64,000 nt of DNA from Paramecium sonneborni (taxonomy: Eukaryota; Ciliophora; Oligohymenophorea; Peniculida; Parameciidae): the NCBI GenBank assembly GCA_905182985.1, contig CAJJDN010000013.1, positions 768,516 through 832,515 on the forward strand, read 5' to 3'. Below are positions 1 to 12,580 of the stretch, piece by piece. The notes below the pieces were generated by a model. That model did not search any database and was not told the DNA's origin. It saw only the letters and a program-made list of their open reading frames with translations. How positions within the stretch are numbered: the stretch's first letter is position 1; every line of letters starts with the position of its first letter. The position numbers were made by a program, and so were the translations under genes.

Positions 1-516
1 GATTTATTTTATTAATAACATTTAATTTACGTCCACTGTTTATAATTTATTGATTATTAAATGAACAGTCTTCTATTTCTTTTATTTTGACAGATCTTTT
101 TTTTTATAATTCTTAGAAAGATTCAATGATTTATTCAGCAAATGGATCAAAAATAATTTGTTTATTATTAGTTGTTTCTAATTATTTTTAATATTTATTT
201 TTAATAGTAGAAAAACTTAGTTCATTAGTAATATTTTTTTTAGAAGAACTCTATTATTTTTATTGTTATTATAATTAGGAACTATTTTAGAATTAATTGT
301 AAATAGATTTGTTATTTTCTGGAGTAACTTAATGATACAGAGAATCTACCAAATATCGATATTTATTCTTTCTTTAACTTTTTCTTGATCTTTATTGTGA
401 TTAAGTGTTATTTAAGTTTGGTTATAATTATTAAAGTAATTTTTCTTTTTCTTATCTCCAAAACACAGATTTACTTTTATATTATTGCTTCATTTGTTCA
501 GATAAAATATTTGACA
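1..516 (-). CDS. Gln-rich protein, N-terminal part, runs off the left edge
   Basis: With TAA/TAG read as Gln, the reverse strand is open from here to the window edge. The N-terminus is very rich in Gln, Asn, Ser and Lys (it starts MSNILSEQMKQQ), with a long Gln-rich stretch near residue 70-85 and a more ordered segment (IIFDPFAEQIIESFQEL) further on. I recognise no domain. The start is uncertain: in-frame ATGs lie at 493, 516, 523 and 535, and I use 516. The gene continues past position 1, so its C-terminus is not visible. It is divergent from the membrane-protein gene at 1013, with about 0.5 kb between them. Confidence 0.6.
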
Positions 517-1012
517 TTACCATAAAAGAAATCATCCGTTAAATTTTTTTATTTATAAATTATGCAATAATACAAGGTCAAAATTTCGATAAAGTGTTAT
601 TTCAATATTTATAGAATTATGGTAAATGAAAATTGAAAGAGATGAAGTTAAATAAAAAGAACCTTTTAATGACAAAGGAAATTACCTTATTCATATAATA
701 TAGAATTATTAGTTTTTTTTAATCGAAATTAGTATATTTAATAATAATTTCCATAAATGTAATTAAAGAGATTTCTAAAATAAGAAAGGAAATTGATTCT
801 CTTATTATTTTTAGATTAGGAAATTAAATTATTAAATTAATGATAATTCTCTACAATAAAATATAATTGATATCAATATTCTTAGTATTTTTGTGGGTTG
901 TATTCTTGTATCAAAAATGAAAGATTTATAAACTATTTTCGTGTATTGCGATATCTAACAGTAATTATTGAATAGAAAAATAAAATTAATATTTTGAATA
1001 AGTACCTAATTA
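517..1012. other. Intergenic stretch, little seen
   Basis: AT-rich spacer between two divergent genes. The only candidate is a 56-codon forward reading frame at 626-796 (it starts MKIERDEVKQKE). Such lengths arise easily by chance when TGA is the only stop, so I do not call it a gene. No RNA gene or repeat is evident. Confidence 0.4.
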
Positions 1013-2984
1013 ATGAGTAATCCAGATAATGCAGCTAAAACAAGATAAGAGAAAAAAGAGATCCTATTTGAAAACTTAGATGTAAAAAGCATAGAATGGA
1101 GACCATATCGATGTTTTATAATCCTTTATTTATTCAACGCAACGATTGCATTGCCATATTTTACTTTAAAATTGTTTTATTTATATGTATAATAAATAGC
1201 AAAAAGCATAAGATTCTTTAGGCTAGTTCAAGTATATATTAAAATGAATTTGTTTTAGGGTTTAAAGGCCATAATATTTTTTATATGTGATCTTGCTATG
1301 ACAATATCAATTTTAATGATGTATATACTAGTAGTATTAAGATATAAGTAGACAATTAATTATGAGGATTGGGCAATATCTTGTTTAATATTTTTACAAT
1401 CTTAAATTTTAATGTCTTCATATGTTTTAACAATTTCAATTGATAGAAAAGAATTGCATTTAGATTTTCTAATGTCTGAGGCTAATATGAGTAAGTTAGG
1501 TCTTGGAAGATTGTATTAAAAATTATTACATTAAAATCTTTCTAGTGAGAAATAAGAAGAATAGAAACAGGATAATTTATTTAAATAGATTCGAGATGCA
1601 ATGGAAACTGAAAATATAGATAGTACACTCTATTATATAGCACTTGAATCTGATCCAGGTATCTGTACAATAGATGATATTATAACGTTGAGTGATCATT
1701 CAATTAGTGAACTTATAGAAAAAGCTAGGAAATCATTATAAACTCAACATGATGTTCCATTTGAAAGAAAATAGTTTGAATAACCATCAACAAAATTGAA
1801 AATCTTAAAAGAATTAAAAGCTTTAGGTTTTCGTGGTTATAGACATGCTATTGATAATTTTTTATGGCCTCATTATGATTACATAAAAGTTAAATAAGAA
1901 AAAGATCCAGCATCAATTCTTTTCATTTATTTCTTAGTATTAATTGCTAAAGGAAGTTTCCCACTTTATCTTCTATTATAAGCAGTTGATATTTTAGAAA
2001 TTGAATTTGTCTTCTTTGCATGTTTTTTAGGTATGTATCTAAATATGATCATTTTACTTATTGATTTAATCAAATGTAATGATATTAAAGGAAAAAGATA
2101 TATATTGAATGTTCTTTAAACTATGATTATTCCAAATAAAGCATAAGATTAAATTGAAGATGAAAATGATAGTGCAAAAGATGAAATACCTGATGATTTA
2201 CCTTATAATTCTGATTTTAAATTAGATTTTAGTTGTAATTTAAGTCTAGAATCTTGGGATAATATGAGAAGATTAACACTATTAATTGATAATGATTGGA
2301 TGGATTATAATGAAGCACAAATAGCTTTTGTTTTTCTTTATTTTATATACCTTTACATGAATTTATCCTCTGTATTTCTAGACTTTGATTTAATTCCAGT
2401 TTTACATTCTTTCTTTTAAGATCCTATTTTAGAATGGAATATGATTGTAGATTTTACTTGTTTAGCTTTATTATTTTTAAATAGAGTATATTAAGGTACT
2501 TTATATAATTAAACCTTTGAAAATATTATTGAATCAATCAAAAAAATTGAAACTGTTTATGATGATAAAAAAGCTTTATTTGACTTCTATTTTAGTAGTA
2601 ATTTAATGGAAAATATTTAAAATGAAACCTACAGAAAAATAACATAAAAAATATATTGTTCTGCCTGTGATAAAGTTTTTTATACACTTGCAGCTAAAGG
2701 AATATAAGAATATTCATTGCTAGTAATTAATATAAATATTTAATTAGGAATTCTTAATGCTTGCTAAATCGTAAGCTAAATAAAGAGTTTATTAATTATG
2801 TGCTACTATGAAAAAAGTAAAAGATTAAATTGAATTTGATAATGATAATTACAGTCATAAGATGCTTGGAATATACAGATCAAATATATGGACTGTAATC
2901 TCAACTTTTGGATTTTTAGGATATATATTTTTTCGTGGAAAGATTAAAGCATATCTTAATAAACATAAGGCTAAATAACTCTGA
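1013..2984 (+). CDS. Multi-pass membrane protein, family not recognised
   Basis: About 639 residues after removing two introns (1232-1258 and 2723-2747). The second is required because the unspliced frame hits TGA soon after. Hydrophobic segments are visible near residues 35-60, 80-105 and 115-140, again around 300-350, 430-460, 480-500 and near the C-terminus. This suggests a polytopic membrane protein with a charged central loop (residues about 150-290) and a lysine-rich tail. Several Trp, Gly and Pro positions look constrained, for example the stretch LGFRGYRHAIDNFLWP. I do not recognise the family; an ion channel or transporter-like protein is possible but not shown. The ATG at 1013 is the first Met after the spacer. 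The gene converges on the cyclic-nucleotide-binding gene, with 37 nt between stops. Confidence 0.75.
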
Positions 2985-3021
2985 TTTAAAGTTTAATTGT
3001 TATATAAATTTATATTTAAAA

Positions 3022-5392
3022 TCAAATATTACATAAACTAATCATTGATCCTTCTGGAGAGAAACAACTTAATCTATTTTTTGGAGTCAATGCTCTACTT
3101 ATTGACATTTATGAAATTGATTTTCTTTATTATTTTTTAAAAGTTTTAAAGAATTTATTTCTTAATTATTGGATCTTACATGATTTAAATTAATTCAAAT
3201 AATTAATTTTCTCCATACTCATAACACATAACTAAACTTAAGTTCTTTTTCTCATCTCTTCAGCTTCTCCTTTCCCAAAATCTAATGGACTATTAATTGG
3301 ATTCATTGGCTCTTTTAATAACTTTTATTATTAATCTATTATAAATGAAGGAGAATAATTATTAAATTTTTAAGCCTAAAAACCTCTTGTTGAATTAAAA
3401 TATAGAGAACTAGTTCTAACAGATATGAAATTTCTAAAATTTGAAACATCTTTATCAAATCTCATATATAATTCTGTCTCACTTTATGAATAACTTTATA
3501 AATTTAATTATTTTTGTAATTTTTATGATTATTTGGATCTAAAATATCATAATTAAAGTACTTACTCCAATTTTTATCTTTAAAGCTCTATTTGTTTTTG
3601 ATATCTTTCAACTGCTAATTAATATAAACAAAATCTATCATTTTTATGAGTATCATAATTCTATTTTAAAATTTTTTTACATTCTTCAGGAAAAAAAGTT
3701 ACAAAATCTTAAACCTTTATTTTTAAAAAGCTAGCCTAAATTGATTAAATTTTGATTGTATAATCATATTTATCATTAAAAAATATTTCTTCTCCTAATA
3801 AGCAATGATTATCTTAAATTGCGATAGAAATATTTTCATTTTGAAATTTTTTAAGAATAATGCAATTTCCTTTTTTCATTATATAGATTTCATTTCCTTT
3901 TTTACCTTCTTCAAAAAGAAATTCATCACGATTTAAAAATATGGTCTATAAAAAATGTTAATATTAATTTTACCTAAAAGCTATAAAAGATAGATTCAAG
4001 TCTGGCATTTGAATAATTCAATTTAATCTAAACTTTCATATATAATTACTGATGGGAAAAAGTTAAAGATCAATGTTTTAACTTTTGTTTAAGCTGAATT
4101 GATTGCAGATTCAAATCCTTTTAAAAACGTATTATCAAATATTAATAAATTCAGTTTTTCTATTGCTATTGCAGATAACGATCTTGGTTAATTAGTTAAG
4201 AAACTTTTATCTCCAAAACCATCTCCACATTTCAATTCTCGTACTATATAACCATATTTATTATAATAGTTTGAACTTTAATTAGAGTTATTATTACTTT
4301 GTTGAATTAAAACAAAATTGTTGTAAGGGTTTATTTCTTAATAAGTAGACAGAACCAGAAAGAATAAGATAAATTTTAGAGTTTGAAGGATCCTTCTCTT
4401 AAAATATAAGTGAATTTTCCTTGAAATTTTCTAACTTTAATTAATTCATCATCTATTTATTAATAATGAATACCAATATTATGCGATCTAAAGGTAAATG
4501 TTGAATAAGGATATCATAAAAATATTAAAAATATTAATATGATAATAAAATTTAAAGTATTATTTCATTTTCATAAAATTCTCTATTAACCTTTGAAAGA
4601 AGTTTGAACAATTTCTCCTAATCATTAAGTTTATTGTAATTAGTTTACAACATAAAAATAAAATTACAAATTAAGTTTTTAAAAAATTTATTAAATATTG
4701 TATTTTAGTAAATAAATGATTCAATCTTTACCTAAATATATATCAGTACAATATGGAATATATTATAATAAGTCTTAATCAGGCATTTTGAATAAATCAT
4801 TTTTCTATTCAAAAGAATCTACTTAAGTCTAAGTGGCCATTTATTACTCAGGTTTTGTTGAACCAGTTTATTTTTTTTGTTTTACTCTTTCCTCTAATTC
4901 TAAAATTTAAGATTTTTCATCTTCTTGAGCTTCATTTATTTTTTCTTATTCTTATTATTATTTCAATTTTTCATATTTTTAATTCTTAATCATATCATCA
5001 ATTAAGTTTTCTTTAGCTGCTTTAAACATTTATTATTTTGCCTATTCTTCAGATATTTTTAACTTAACTGATTATTCTCTCCAAATACGTATAATATATT
5101 TTAATCTTACATAATCATAATTGTTTTTTAATTTATGATCTATTATGTGACTTTTGACTTTATGTTATATTTATAAATTTATTTCTTTAGGAATAAGAAC
5201 TTAAATATCTTGAAGCTATTGAATCTTGTTTTCAATTAAATTTTCTTCTTCTTCTTGATCATCTTATTATTTAAAAAAAGGATTATTAAAAACCACTTAT
5301 TATTTTTTAGATTTCTAATTAATTTTATCCAAATGCTATTATTTTTCCATTTCATTTTTGATATTCGTAAATCTAGAAACTTTATTTTACAT
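3022..5392 (-). CDS. Cyclic-nucleotide-binding-domain protein with charged N-terminal region
   Basis: About 770 residues. The N-terminal 220 residues are Gln/Glu/Lys-rich and probably helical. Two cyclic-nucleotide-binding folds follow. The first contains KIYLILSGSVYLL and then CGDGFGDKSFL. The second contains FLFEEGKKGNEIYIMKKGN and then LLGEEIFF, matching the beta-roll pattern (G-x-x-x-x-Y-x-I-x-x-G) of this family. No membrane segments or kinase domain are visible, so it is not a typical channel; a soluble sensor is likely. Introns of 28 and 22 nt are needed around 3953-4050. Two joints remain unexplained: near 4,300 and near 4,735 the reading frame shifts without a good intron, which could mean sequence error or a non-standard insertion. 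The C-terminus is basic and Ser-rich. Confidence 0.75.
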
Positions 5393-5466
5393 TGAATAAT
5401 AAAATATAGCTATTAAATAAAATAATTTTATAATATGATTTTTTTATTTTGATAAATTAAAATAAG

Positions 5467-6134
5467 TCAGTATTAATTTTTAAAGAAAGCTAATACTGCT
5501 TCATGACTTTTAAGATAATCTTAATGAAGTAAATCACTAGGATCACTACTCTCTAAATTAATCATCTTTATTTTTTCTATAGTTTGATTAAGTTCTTTAA
5601 TTTATAGTTTGGCCATTTATAATTCTTAATAAAGAGTTTGTTTCTCTTTATTTAAAATTTAATACCTCTGAAATTCATCTTAAACATAGAGTTTTTAATT
5701 TTAAAGTTCCTATAGTTAAATAAATTATATCTTACTTAAATCATAGAAATAATGATTTCATTCTTTCCTTCATTCTAAAAAGATGAATCTTTTAAATCAT
5801 CAATTTATGTTAAAAGTGATTTAATTTTATTTGATTGATTTTCAACAATATTAGTTAATCTTTCATTATCATCTATTAAAGTTTAGATCTAATCAAATGG
5901 TAATTTTTAAAATGTTTCAATTTATGATTCTAACTATTTATTTTTTTATTCTAGAGTTTAGATTTTATTTTTGTAATCCATTTATTCAAATTACTTAATT
6001 TATATTAACAATGATTCATTTTCTTTTTTTAATGAACCAACTAATCTAGTTAAACGTGCGATTTCTCTGTCTGTAGTCAAACTCTAATTATTTCCTTAAT
6101 TAGTTGGTGTTTCTTAACTTAATTATCTCGACAT
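5467..6134 (-). CDS. Coiled-coil protein, 213 residues
   Basis: It starts MSRQLSQETPTNQ and after about residue 25 becomes a continuous heptad-rich coiled coil (for example LTRLVGSLKKENESLLIQI) to near the C-terminus. One 26-nt intron at 5710-5735 restores the frame, and the spliced length is an exact number of codons ending in TGA. No enzyme motif is seen. It lies in tandem with the cyclic-nucleotide-binding gene (74 nt downstream) and follows the NDP kinase gene on the same strand. Ciliates encode many such proteins in cytoskeleton and basal bodies, but nothing here fixes a role. Confidence 0.8.
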
Positions 6135-6234
6135 AGAAAAAGGATTTGGAGATTTATTAGAATCACTTAATACCCTAATAAGTTAAGATTTTTGCATTTA
6201 TGATAATATTAAAAATTAAAGTGTTTTATAATAA

Positions 6235-6717
6235 TCATTCGCATACCCAATTTAAATCAGATGGTTTCCAATCAACTATTTCTTTCAAATTAAACCACAA
6301 ATTAATTTCTTTTTAAGCTGATTCACAAGAATCACTACCATGTATTAAATTTCTTTATAATTCAAGTGCATAATCCCCTCTTACTGTACCTGGTTTCTAT
6401 TCTAAAGGATTTCTACCTTCTCCAAGCATAGAACGAATTTATCTCACAACTCATTAATTTAATTATATATTACCATCTTTTCCTTACCAAATCATTGCAA
6501 TAACTGGTCCTGATAACATATAACAAATCAAACAAGGAAAAAAAGGCTTGAACATTAATTCTTCATAATGTTTCTATAATAATTCTTAATTTGGTATTAA
6601 CATTTTCATAGCAACCATTGAAAATCCTTTATCCTCAAATCTCTGCATTATTCTACCTATTATTCTTCTCTAAACTCCATCAGGTTTTATTAAAACAAAT
6701 GTTTACTCTTTTTCCAT
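6235..6717 (-). CDS. Nucleoside diphosphate kinase
   Basis: 152 residues, the usual length for group I NDP kinases, which transfer phosphate from ATP to other nucleoside diphosphates through a phosphohistidine. Visible family motifs are TFVLIKPDGVQRRIIGRI at the start, the segment around MLGEGRNPLEQKPGTVRGD, and the active-site motif NLIHGSDSCESAQKEI, which contains the catalytic His. One 24-nt intron (6450-6473) interrupts the gene just before VVRQIRSMLG. It ends in GAG rather than the usual TAG, but only this boundary restores the conserved VV-R motif. Start chosen at MEKEQTFVLIKPDG, matching the family N-terminus. Confidence 0.95.
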
Positions 6718-6887
6718 TTAAGCTGTTAATTTAAATTTTAAATAATAACTATTATTTATTTTATTATTAACAAATACATTAACTTCCTAAAATCTATGTC
6801 TATTTTATATAAATATCCACTAATATTATAAACTTCATTATTAGGATATCTAAATGTCTATATAAAAAATTAATATTAAATAGTTTA

Positions 6888-7470
6888 TCAATAATAATTT
6901 AATTAATTCTTTGCATAACGAAGAGTGCATATTTTATTTGGATTAAGATTCCATCTCTTTGAATCAAATTTTTTATAGAAATATTCAATGGCATCTTTCG
7001 TTATTATGTTTATGAAGGCATAGCCGATATTACAGTTTTTCTTAATTAGAATAATAAACTTTACAATCTAATCATATGGCATATATAAATAGTTATACTT
7101 TCCTTTTACAAAAGCATCAACTTCAATAATCAAATCTTTTAAACTATACTCCAAAGGTATATTCTTCAACATTAAAGTTGTTCTTGCATCATGCTTTATA
7201 CATAAAGGATTTATTAAGTAATCTAAATTAAATTGTGGCTACAAAGAATATTGTTTCTATTATTATTATATTGGAGATATGATAACAGAATCTATCAATT
7301 AATCATAATTAATTACATCTAAAACAATCTAAAAAGTCATCATCAGTATCATCTGATTAATCAACACCATCATCAAAATTTTATGAATTAACTTAATTTA
7401 AATCTTTAAATAATTAATCATCATCCTATTCCAATGTAAGTTCTTATAATTTGATTTAAACTTAGAGCAT
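6888..7470 (-). CDS. Mei2-like C-terminal RRM protein
   Basis: About 185 residues with one 25-nt intron (7292-7316). The C-terminal half matches the Mei2-type RNA recognition motif: RTTLMLKNIPLEY, then a KYNYLYMPYD-like strand, then KKNCNIGYAFINI and the final LRYAKNQ strand. This fold binds RNA in Mei2 and TEL/AML proteins of plants and fungi. The N-terminal half is acidic (a run of Asp near residue 45-60) and Gln-rich. The protein has only this RRM, much shorter than plant AML proteins that carry three. The start ATG at 7470 is the most likely, though the frame stays open a short way upstream. It precedes the NDK gene on the same strand by 170 nt. Confidence 0.8.
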
Positions 7471-8552
7471 TAATTTTTTAATAATGTCTTCAAAATTATT
7501 TAAATACAAAAAACTAGAAGTGAATTTTATACTTTCTATTAAGGATTCCTAAGACTTTTACAAAAATCAAGAAATGGAAATACTCAATTATCTAAATAGA
7601 TTTCAGATTCTAATATATTGAAGATAAATTAAGATAGAGTCAAAGCAAAAAAATATTTTTTTTTTGGTATTATAATTTGTTAGCCAAAATGAAATCACGG
7701 CTAAAATTTATTAACTTATTTAGTATTTTTATGTTAGTTTGCTGATATAATTTCATAACATTCTAAATTTCTTTTATAATTAAAAGAGAAAAAAATATTC
7801 TTTTGTTTCTCCAAAAAAAATAAATCAGGTTTGAACAGTCTATAAAATCATCTCGATATATCATTAAGAATTTTAAATTATATATTCACTCAGTATAAAC
7901 TTAATAATACAAAATCATTCAGCGAAACTTAAATTACATTCCCAGGTATAGGCTCTTTAAATTTAAGACTGTTCTGAGCTATATTATTAGTATTGATTGT
8001 GTGGTTTTAAGTAAGATCTAGTGCTTTTAGACACGATAAACACTATTATTAAAGCAAGGAGCATTTGAATTGTGTAATTAATTTTTAAGAGTTTAAATCT
8101 CATTATTAGATTTATTAAGCGATTCTTATAATTGATATATAATTCAGTCTTGATTGTTTTATTATTTTAATAATTAATTTTCTTTCTTCAATTTAACAGC
8201 TAATTTCGTGAGTTTTGACGTTTCTTTTTCTGATGCTACAATGCCTAAAGAATCTATCCAAGAAAAGCCAAATATTAACTAAGAATATATATGAGAGAAA
8301 CTAGAAAATAAAATAATACATTATAGAACTAATATAGTAATTTAGTCATAAGATAAATAGTTTTGATGATATAATAATTATTAAGAAACATTCTGAATAA
8401 TTTGGAATCAAAACAATAATACAAATAAATGAAAATAACAATTAATTATTATTTAATCATATTTGCAATATTAGTCCTTTCCTTAATCCTGAAATAAAAC
8501 CAGAACTATTTGAGAAATTAGAAATTTGATATGCAATAAGTAACTATATACT
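7471..8552. other. Gene-poor stretch, largely inside repeat copy 1
   Basis: About 1.1 kb without a convincing complete gene, unusual for this compact sequence. It includes most of the first copy of the 981-bp repeat (from 7842). The only coding-like signal is a reverse-strand coiled-coil fragment listed separately at 8144-8410. No tRNA or other RNA gene is recognised. Confidence 0.4.
8144..8410 (-). pseudogene. Coiled-coil fragment without a start codon
   Basis: A reverse reading frame open between two TGA codons. Its C-terminal part (EKETSKLTKLAVKLKKEN and the following Gln/Leu residues) looks like coiled coil and ends at TGA. After that TGA the next frame continues in the same style (YQLQESLNKSNNEIQTLKN). 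No ATG is available. It may be a decayed gene or the last exon of a gene I could not assemble. The same fragment recurs at 9126-9392 in repeat copy 2. Confidence 0.3.
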
Positions 8553-8822
8553 TCAAATTCTCCTATGTTAATCTATCTTTTCACCCCATCTTTTTTCTAA
8601 TCTGTCCAAATTTTAAATAGTTTCATCATATTTTCTCTTAAGATTTAAGAATTCATCATTTTTATCATTCAATTCTCTTTATTTCCTGTTATTTTCATTA
8701 GATAAAGCATTGACTTTCTATTAAAGACTTAAATTATCTCTTTAAAGATTTTCAAGTGTAATTTAAAGGTCTTACTATCTTAATATAGATCCTAATAATT
8801 TTAAAATAATTAATTACTTCTA
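8553..8822 (-). other. Duplicate of the C-terminal end of the long coiled-coil gene
   Basis: Same sequence as 9535-9804, so it carries the last 90 or so codons of the neighbouring coiled-coil protein up to the same TGA. It is cut at the N (8823) and has no start. It is best read as an assembly duplicate, not a second gene. Confidence 0.8.
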
Positions 8823-9534
8823 NATAAAATCATCTCGATATATCATTAAGAATTTTAAATTATATATTCACTCAGTATAAACTTAATAATACAAAATCAT
8901 TCAGCGAAACTTAAATTACATTCCCAGGTATAGGCTCTTTAAATTTAAGACTGTTCTGAGCTATATTATTAGTATTGATTGTGTGGTTTTAAGTAAGATC
9001 TAGTGCTTTTAGACACGATAAACACTATTATTAAAGCAAGGAGCATTTGAATTGTGTAATTAATTTTTAAGAGTTTAAATCTCATTATTAGATTTATTAA
9101 GCGATTCTTATAATTGATATATAATTCAGTCTTGATTGTTTTATTATTTTAATAATTAATTTTCTTTCTTCAATTTAACAGCTAATTTCGTGAGTTTTGA
9201 CGTTTCTTTTTCTGATGCTACAATGCCTAAAGAATCTATCCAAGAAAAGCCAAATATTAACTAAGAATATATATGAGAGAAACTAGAAAATAAAATAATA
9301 CATTATAGAACTAATATAGTAATTTAGTCATAAGATAAATAGTTTTGATGATATAATAATTATTAAGAAACATTCTGAATAATTTGGAATCAAAACAATA
9401 ATACAAATAAATGAAAATAACAATTAATTATTATTTAATCATATTTGCAATATTAGTCCTTTCCTTAATCCTGAAATAAAACCAGAACTATTTGAGAAAT
9501 TAGAAATTTGATATGCAATAAGTAACTATATACT

Positions 9535-12358
9535 TCAAATTCTCCTATGTTAATCTATCTTTTCACCCCATCTTTTTTCTAATCTGTCCAAATTTTAAAT
9601 AGTTTCATCATATTTTCTCTTAAGATTTAAGAATTCATCATTTTTATCATTCAATTCTCTTTATTTCCTGTTATTTTCATTAGATAAAGCATTGACTTTC
9701 TATTAAAGACTTAAATTATCTCTTTAAAGATTTTCAAGTGTAATTTAAAGGTCTTACTATCTTAATATAGATCCTAATAATTTTAAAATAATTAATTACT
9801 TCTACTATCTTCATTAATTTTTCTGTTTTACTATTCTTTTCTTATTTCTTCTAAATTTAAATGTAATTATTCTGTTTCTTCCTTCCTTTTTTTCAACATT
9901 TCATGTAAGTTCTATTATTCTTATTTTGATTAATTCAATTCGTTCCTCAAATTACTAATGATAGCTTAATTTTGATTTTATAATATTCCAATTCTTAAGA
10001 GTTCTTCTTATGTGTTAAAACTTTAGCTTCTCATTTTTTCTACTTCTAACTTTAAAGTCTCTATTTAATCATTTTTACTTTAAATTTCAATTTAAAATTA
10101 TTATTCTCTCTATTCAAAATCATACGATGATAATGCATTTCTTTTATCTAGTATTTTTAATTACTATTCCATCGTTTATTTCAAATCTAGAATTTCTTAT
10201 TCTTTAATTTATAATAGTTCTTCATTTTGTAGTTTTGTGTTTTTTAATCTTCTTTCTAAATCATTAATATTTTCTTAACAAACTTTTTTTTGTATTTCAT
10301 ATTAATCCTTCATTTCACTTAATTCTTCAATTAATTCATTTATTTATCTTTCTTTTTCTTAAGTTCTTCTTCCTTATAATTAAATCATTTCATTTAATTC
10401 TGTAACTTAATACTTCATTTCTTATTAAGTAGCTTGATTTACTTTATTTAATCGATCACATTCTATCCTTAAAGCATTTTCAGTTTACTTTAATCCTTCT
10501 ATTTAATGATTTAATTATTATTAAACTACATTTTATTATAACAATTATTGATTCATTTAATCGTTTTTTATTAATAAACTTTAATTTTTATCAATAGCTT
10601 TTTTAAATTCCTACTTTTAAAATTAAATCTCTTAATTTAATTATTCAATCTTCTTTTCATTTAATTTAAATTCTTCTTACATTTTATTTTTCTTTAAATC
10701 CATTTATTTATATTCATCTAATAGTTTTTAATAATCTTATTTTGATTTTTGTAATTTTTCCTCAAATCCTTTTTATTATTGAGTATAATTATTGATCTAT
10801 CCTTTTAATTCTCTTTCCATTTCATTTCTTTGTTTAATTATATTAGAAATTTCAGTTTCCTTTATTGATAAATCATTCTTTAATTAATCATTTAATATTT
10901 CTAAATTATGGCAAATTTAAACTGATTATTCTTCAGAACTTGCTTTTTCTTTCAAAATCTATTTAATTTTTTCATCTAATCTCTAAATCATTTCATTTTT
11001 GCTATCAATAGCTTTTGAGTCAACTTAATTATGAGCCATTTCTGCTTTTAAATTATCATTTTCAATCTATAATTATAATAATTTAAGTTCTAATTATTCT
11101 GATAATTTAGAAGTACTTGAATGTATAGACTTCATCATTAAGGGGGATTTTAATATTTCTTTTTAATTAGCTTTTTCAGACAACAATTATTTATATTTAC
11201 TTTCTAATAAATCATAATCTTTTTGTAATGTTTAGTTCTTTTATTTATAATCTTAAAAATCTTCATTGATAATTTTATTTTAATTAATTTTTATACTCTT
11301 TAAATTATCCATTTATTATAATTTCCTCTTCATATCTTCATTTTCTTTTTAATTTATTTATAAACATTCAAATACTCTATTGAATTCCTTATCAACTTAA
11401 TTAGCTTTATCTTCAGCTTATTGTCTTATCTTTTTTTCCTCTAAAACTTTTTATTCTTATTCAAATAAACTTTTATTTAACTAACAACATTTATATATTT
11501 AAATACTTTTTAATTTTCTTAGACTAAAGCAGACATTTTTGTTTATAACTATTCAAGTATTGTCTTTAACCTATCATAATCTTCTGCCATAGTTTATGAT
11601 TTTGAATCATTATCAGAATTTTCAACATTAAACAAATCTTCAAGTTTTCTAAAAGAAGAGAGTATTTCAATCATTTTATCATTAATATTATCAGGCATTT
11701 TTCTATCGCTAATAAATCTTTATACTCCAGACATAAAATCTCTTAATAATCCAGAAATTCTAGATATTTCTGTAGGTAATTTAGGTTTTTATTATAATAT
11801 TCCATAATTTTGAGATGATAGTTTGCCATGAGCTCCAGTGATTTGATGATCATTTATTGTAGAATTAGTATTTAAAGTATAATTTTCTTTAATTTGTAAA
11901 ATAGTTCCATCTTTCTTTAAAGTGTTACTTTTTGCATCTATTGTAGGATCTTTATTAAATTCACTTTAAAAATTTCCTGCATATGTTTTATGATATTCAT
12001 ATTTATAAGTTTCATAATTTGGCTTAGAATCATTTGATGATTTTATAAAATCTTATTGATTATAAGGTTTGAGAACTTCATAATTTTGACTTAAGGTTTT
12101 TGTGTTAAGTTTATATTAATATGTATTTTCTAATTTTTATGGAGGAGATGGTTAAATTGTAATTAATTATCTACCTTCAAATAATGGAGATTGAATATAT
12201 GGAGAGGAACCATGAGTTTATATTTTTGCTTATGACAATGTTTTAGGACAATATACATCTTTATCTGGAGATTACATTGAGAAATTTCCTATATCCATTT
12301 GAACAGACATTTGTCTATTAATTAGAGAGACTTGACTAGGTTATTGTACTTTTTTCAT
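9535..12358 (-). CDS. Long coiled-coil protein, about 930 residues
   Basis: It starts MKKVQQPSQVSLINRQ. The first 200 residues are low-complexity and rich in Ser, Pro, Tyr and Asn, and are followed by a short ordered segment (EISRISGLLRDFMSGVQRF). From about residue 260 to the end it is almost unbroken coiled coil, ending LDRLEKRWGEKIDQHRR. A 26-nt intron lies at 11481-11506. The exon total is not a multiple of three, so at least one more intron or an indel remains unplaced. The architecture (disordered head, long rod) resembles structural proteins of centrosomes, basal bodies or vesicle tethers, but no specific family is evident. The 3' end lies inside repeat copy 2. Confidence 0.8.
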
Positions 12359-12533
12359 ATTTAAGTAGTTAGATGTTGTTTATTTATTTATCAGTTAAAT
12401 TTAATATATATTTATATAGTATTATAGTTTACATTTCTTAATGTTGATGATTTCATAACATTCTATTTTGCAAATATGATCAGTCATAAAAAAGATTAAT
12501 GTAGCTTAAGAGAAGTTTACAATAATATATTTT

Positions 12534-12557
12534 ATTATATATATATATATATATATT
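12534..12557. repeat. Short TA microsatellite
   Basis: An alternating AT run of about 20 bases in the spacer upstream of the ARID gene. Confidence 0.6.
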
Positions 12558-12580
12558 ATTTTAATAAATTATAATAATAA

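Larger units (their letters stand above)
7842..9804. repeat. 981-bp direct repeat flanking a single N (probable unmerged contig overlap)
   Basis: Copy 1 is 7842-8822, position 8823 is N, copy 2 is 8824-9804. The copies are offset by 982 and I see no difference between them when read side by side. Copy 1 ends and copy 2 begins exactly at the N. In a real tandem duplication there is no reason for the copy boundary to fall on an assembly gap, so an unmerged overlap between two contigs is the simplest explanation. The true sequence would then read straight from copy 1 into position 9805. Confidence 0.9.
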
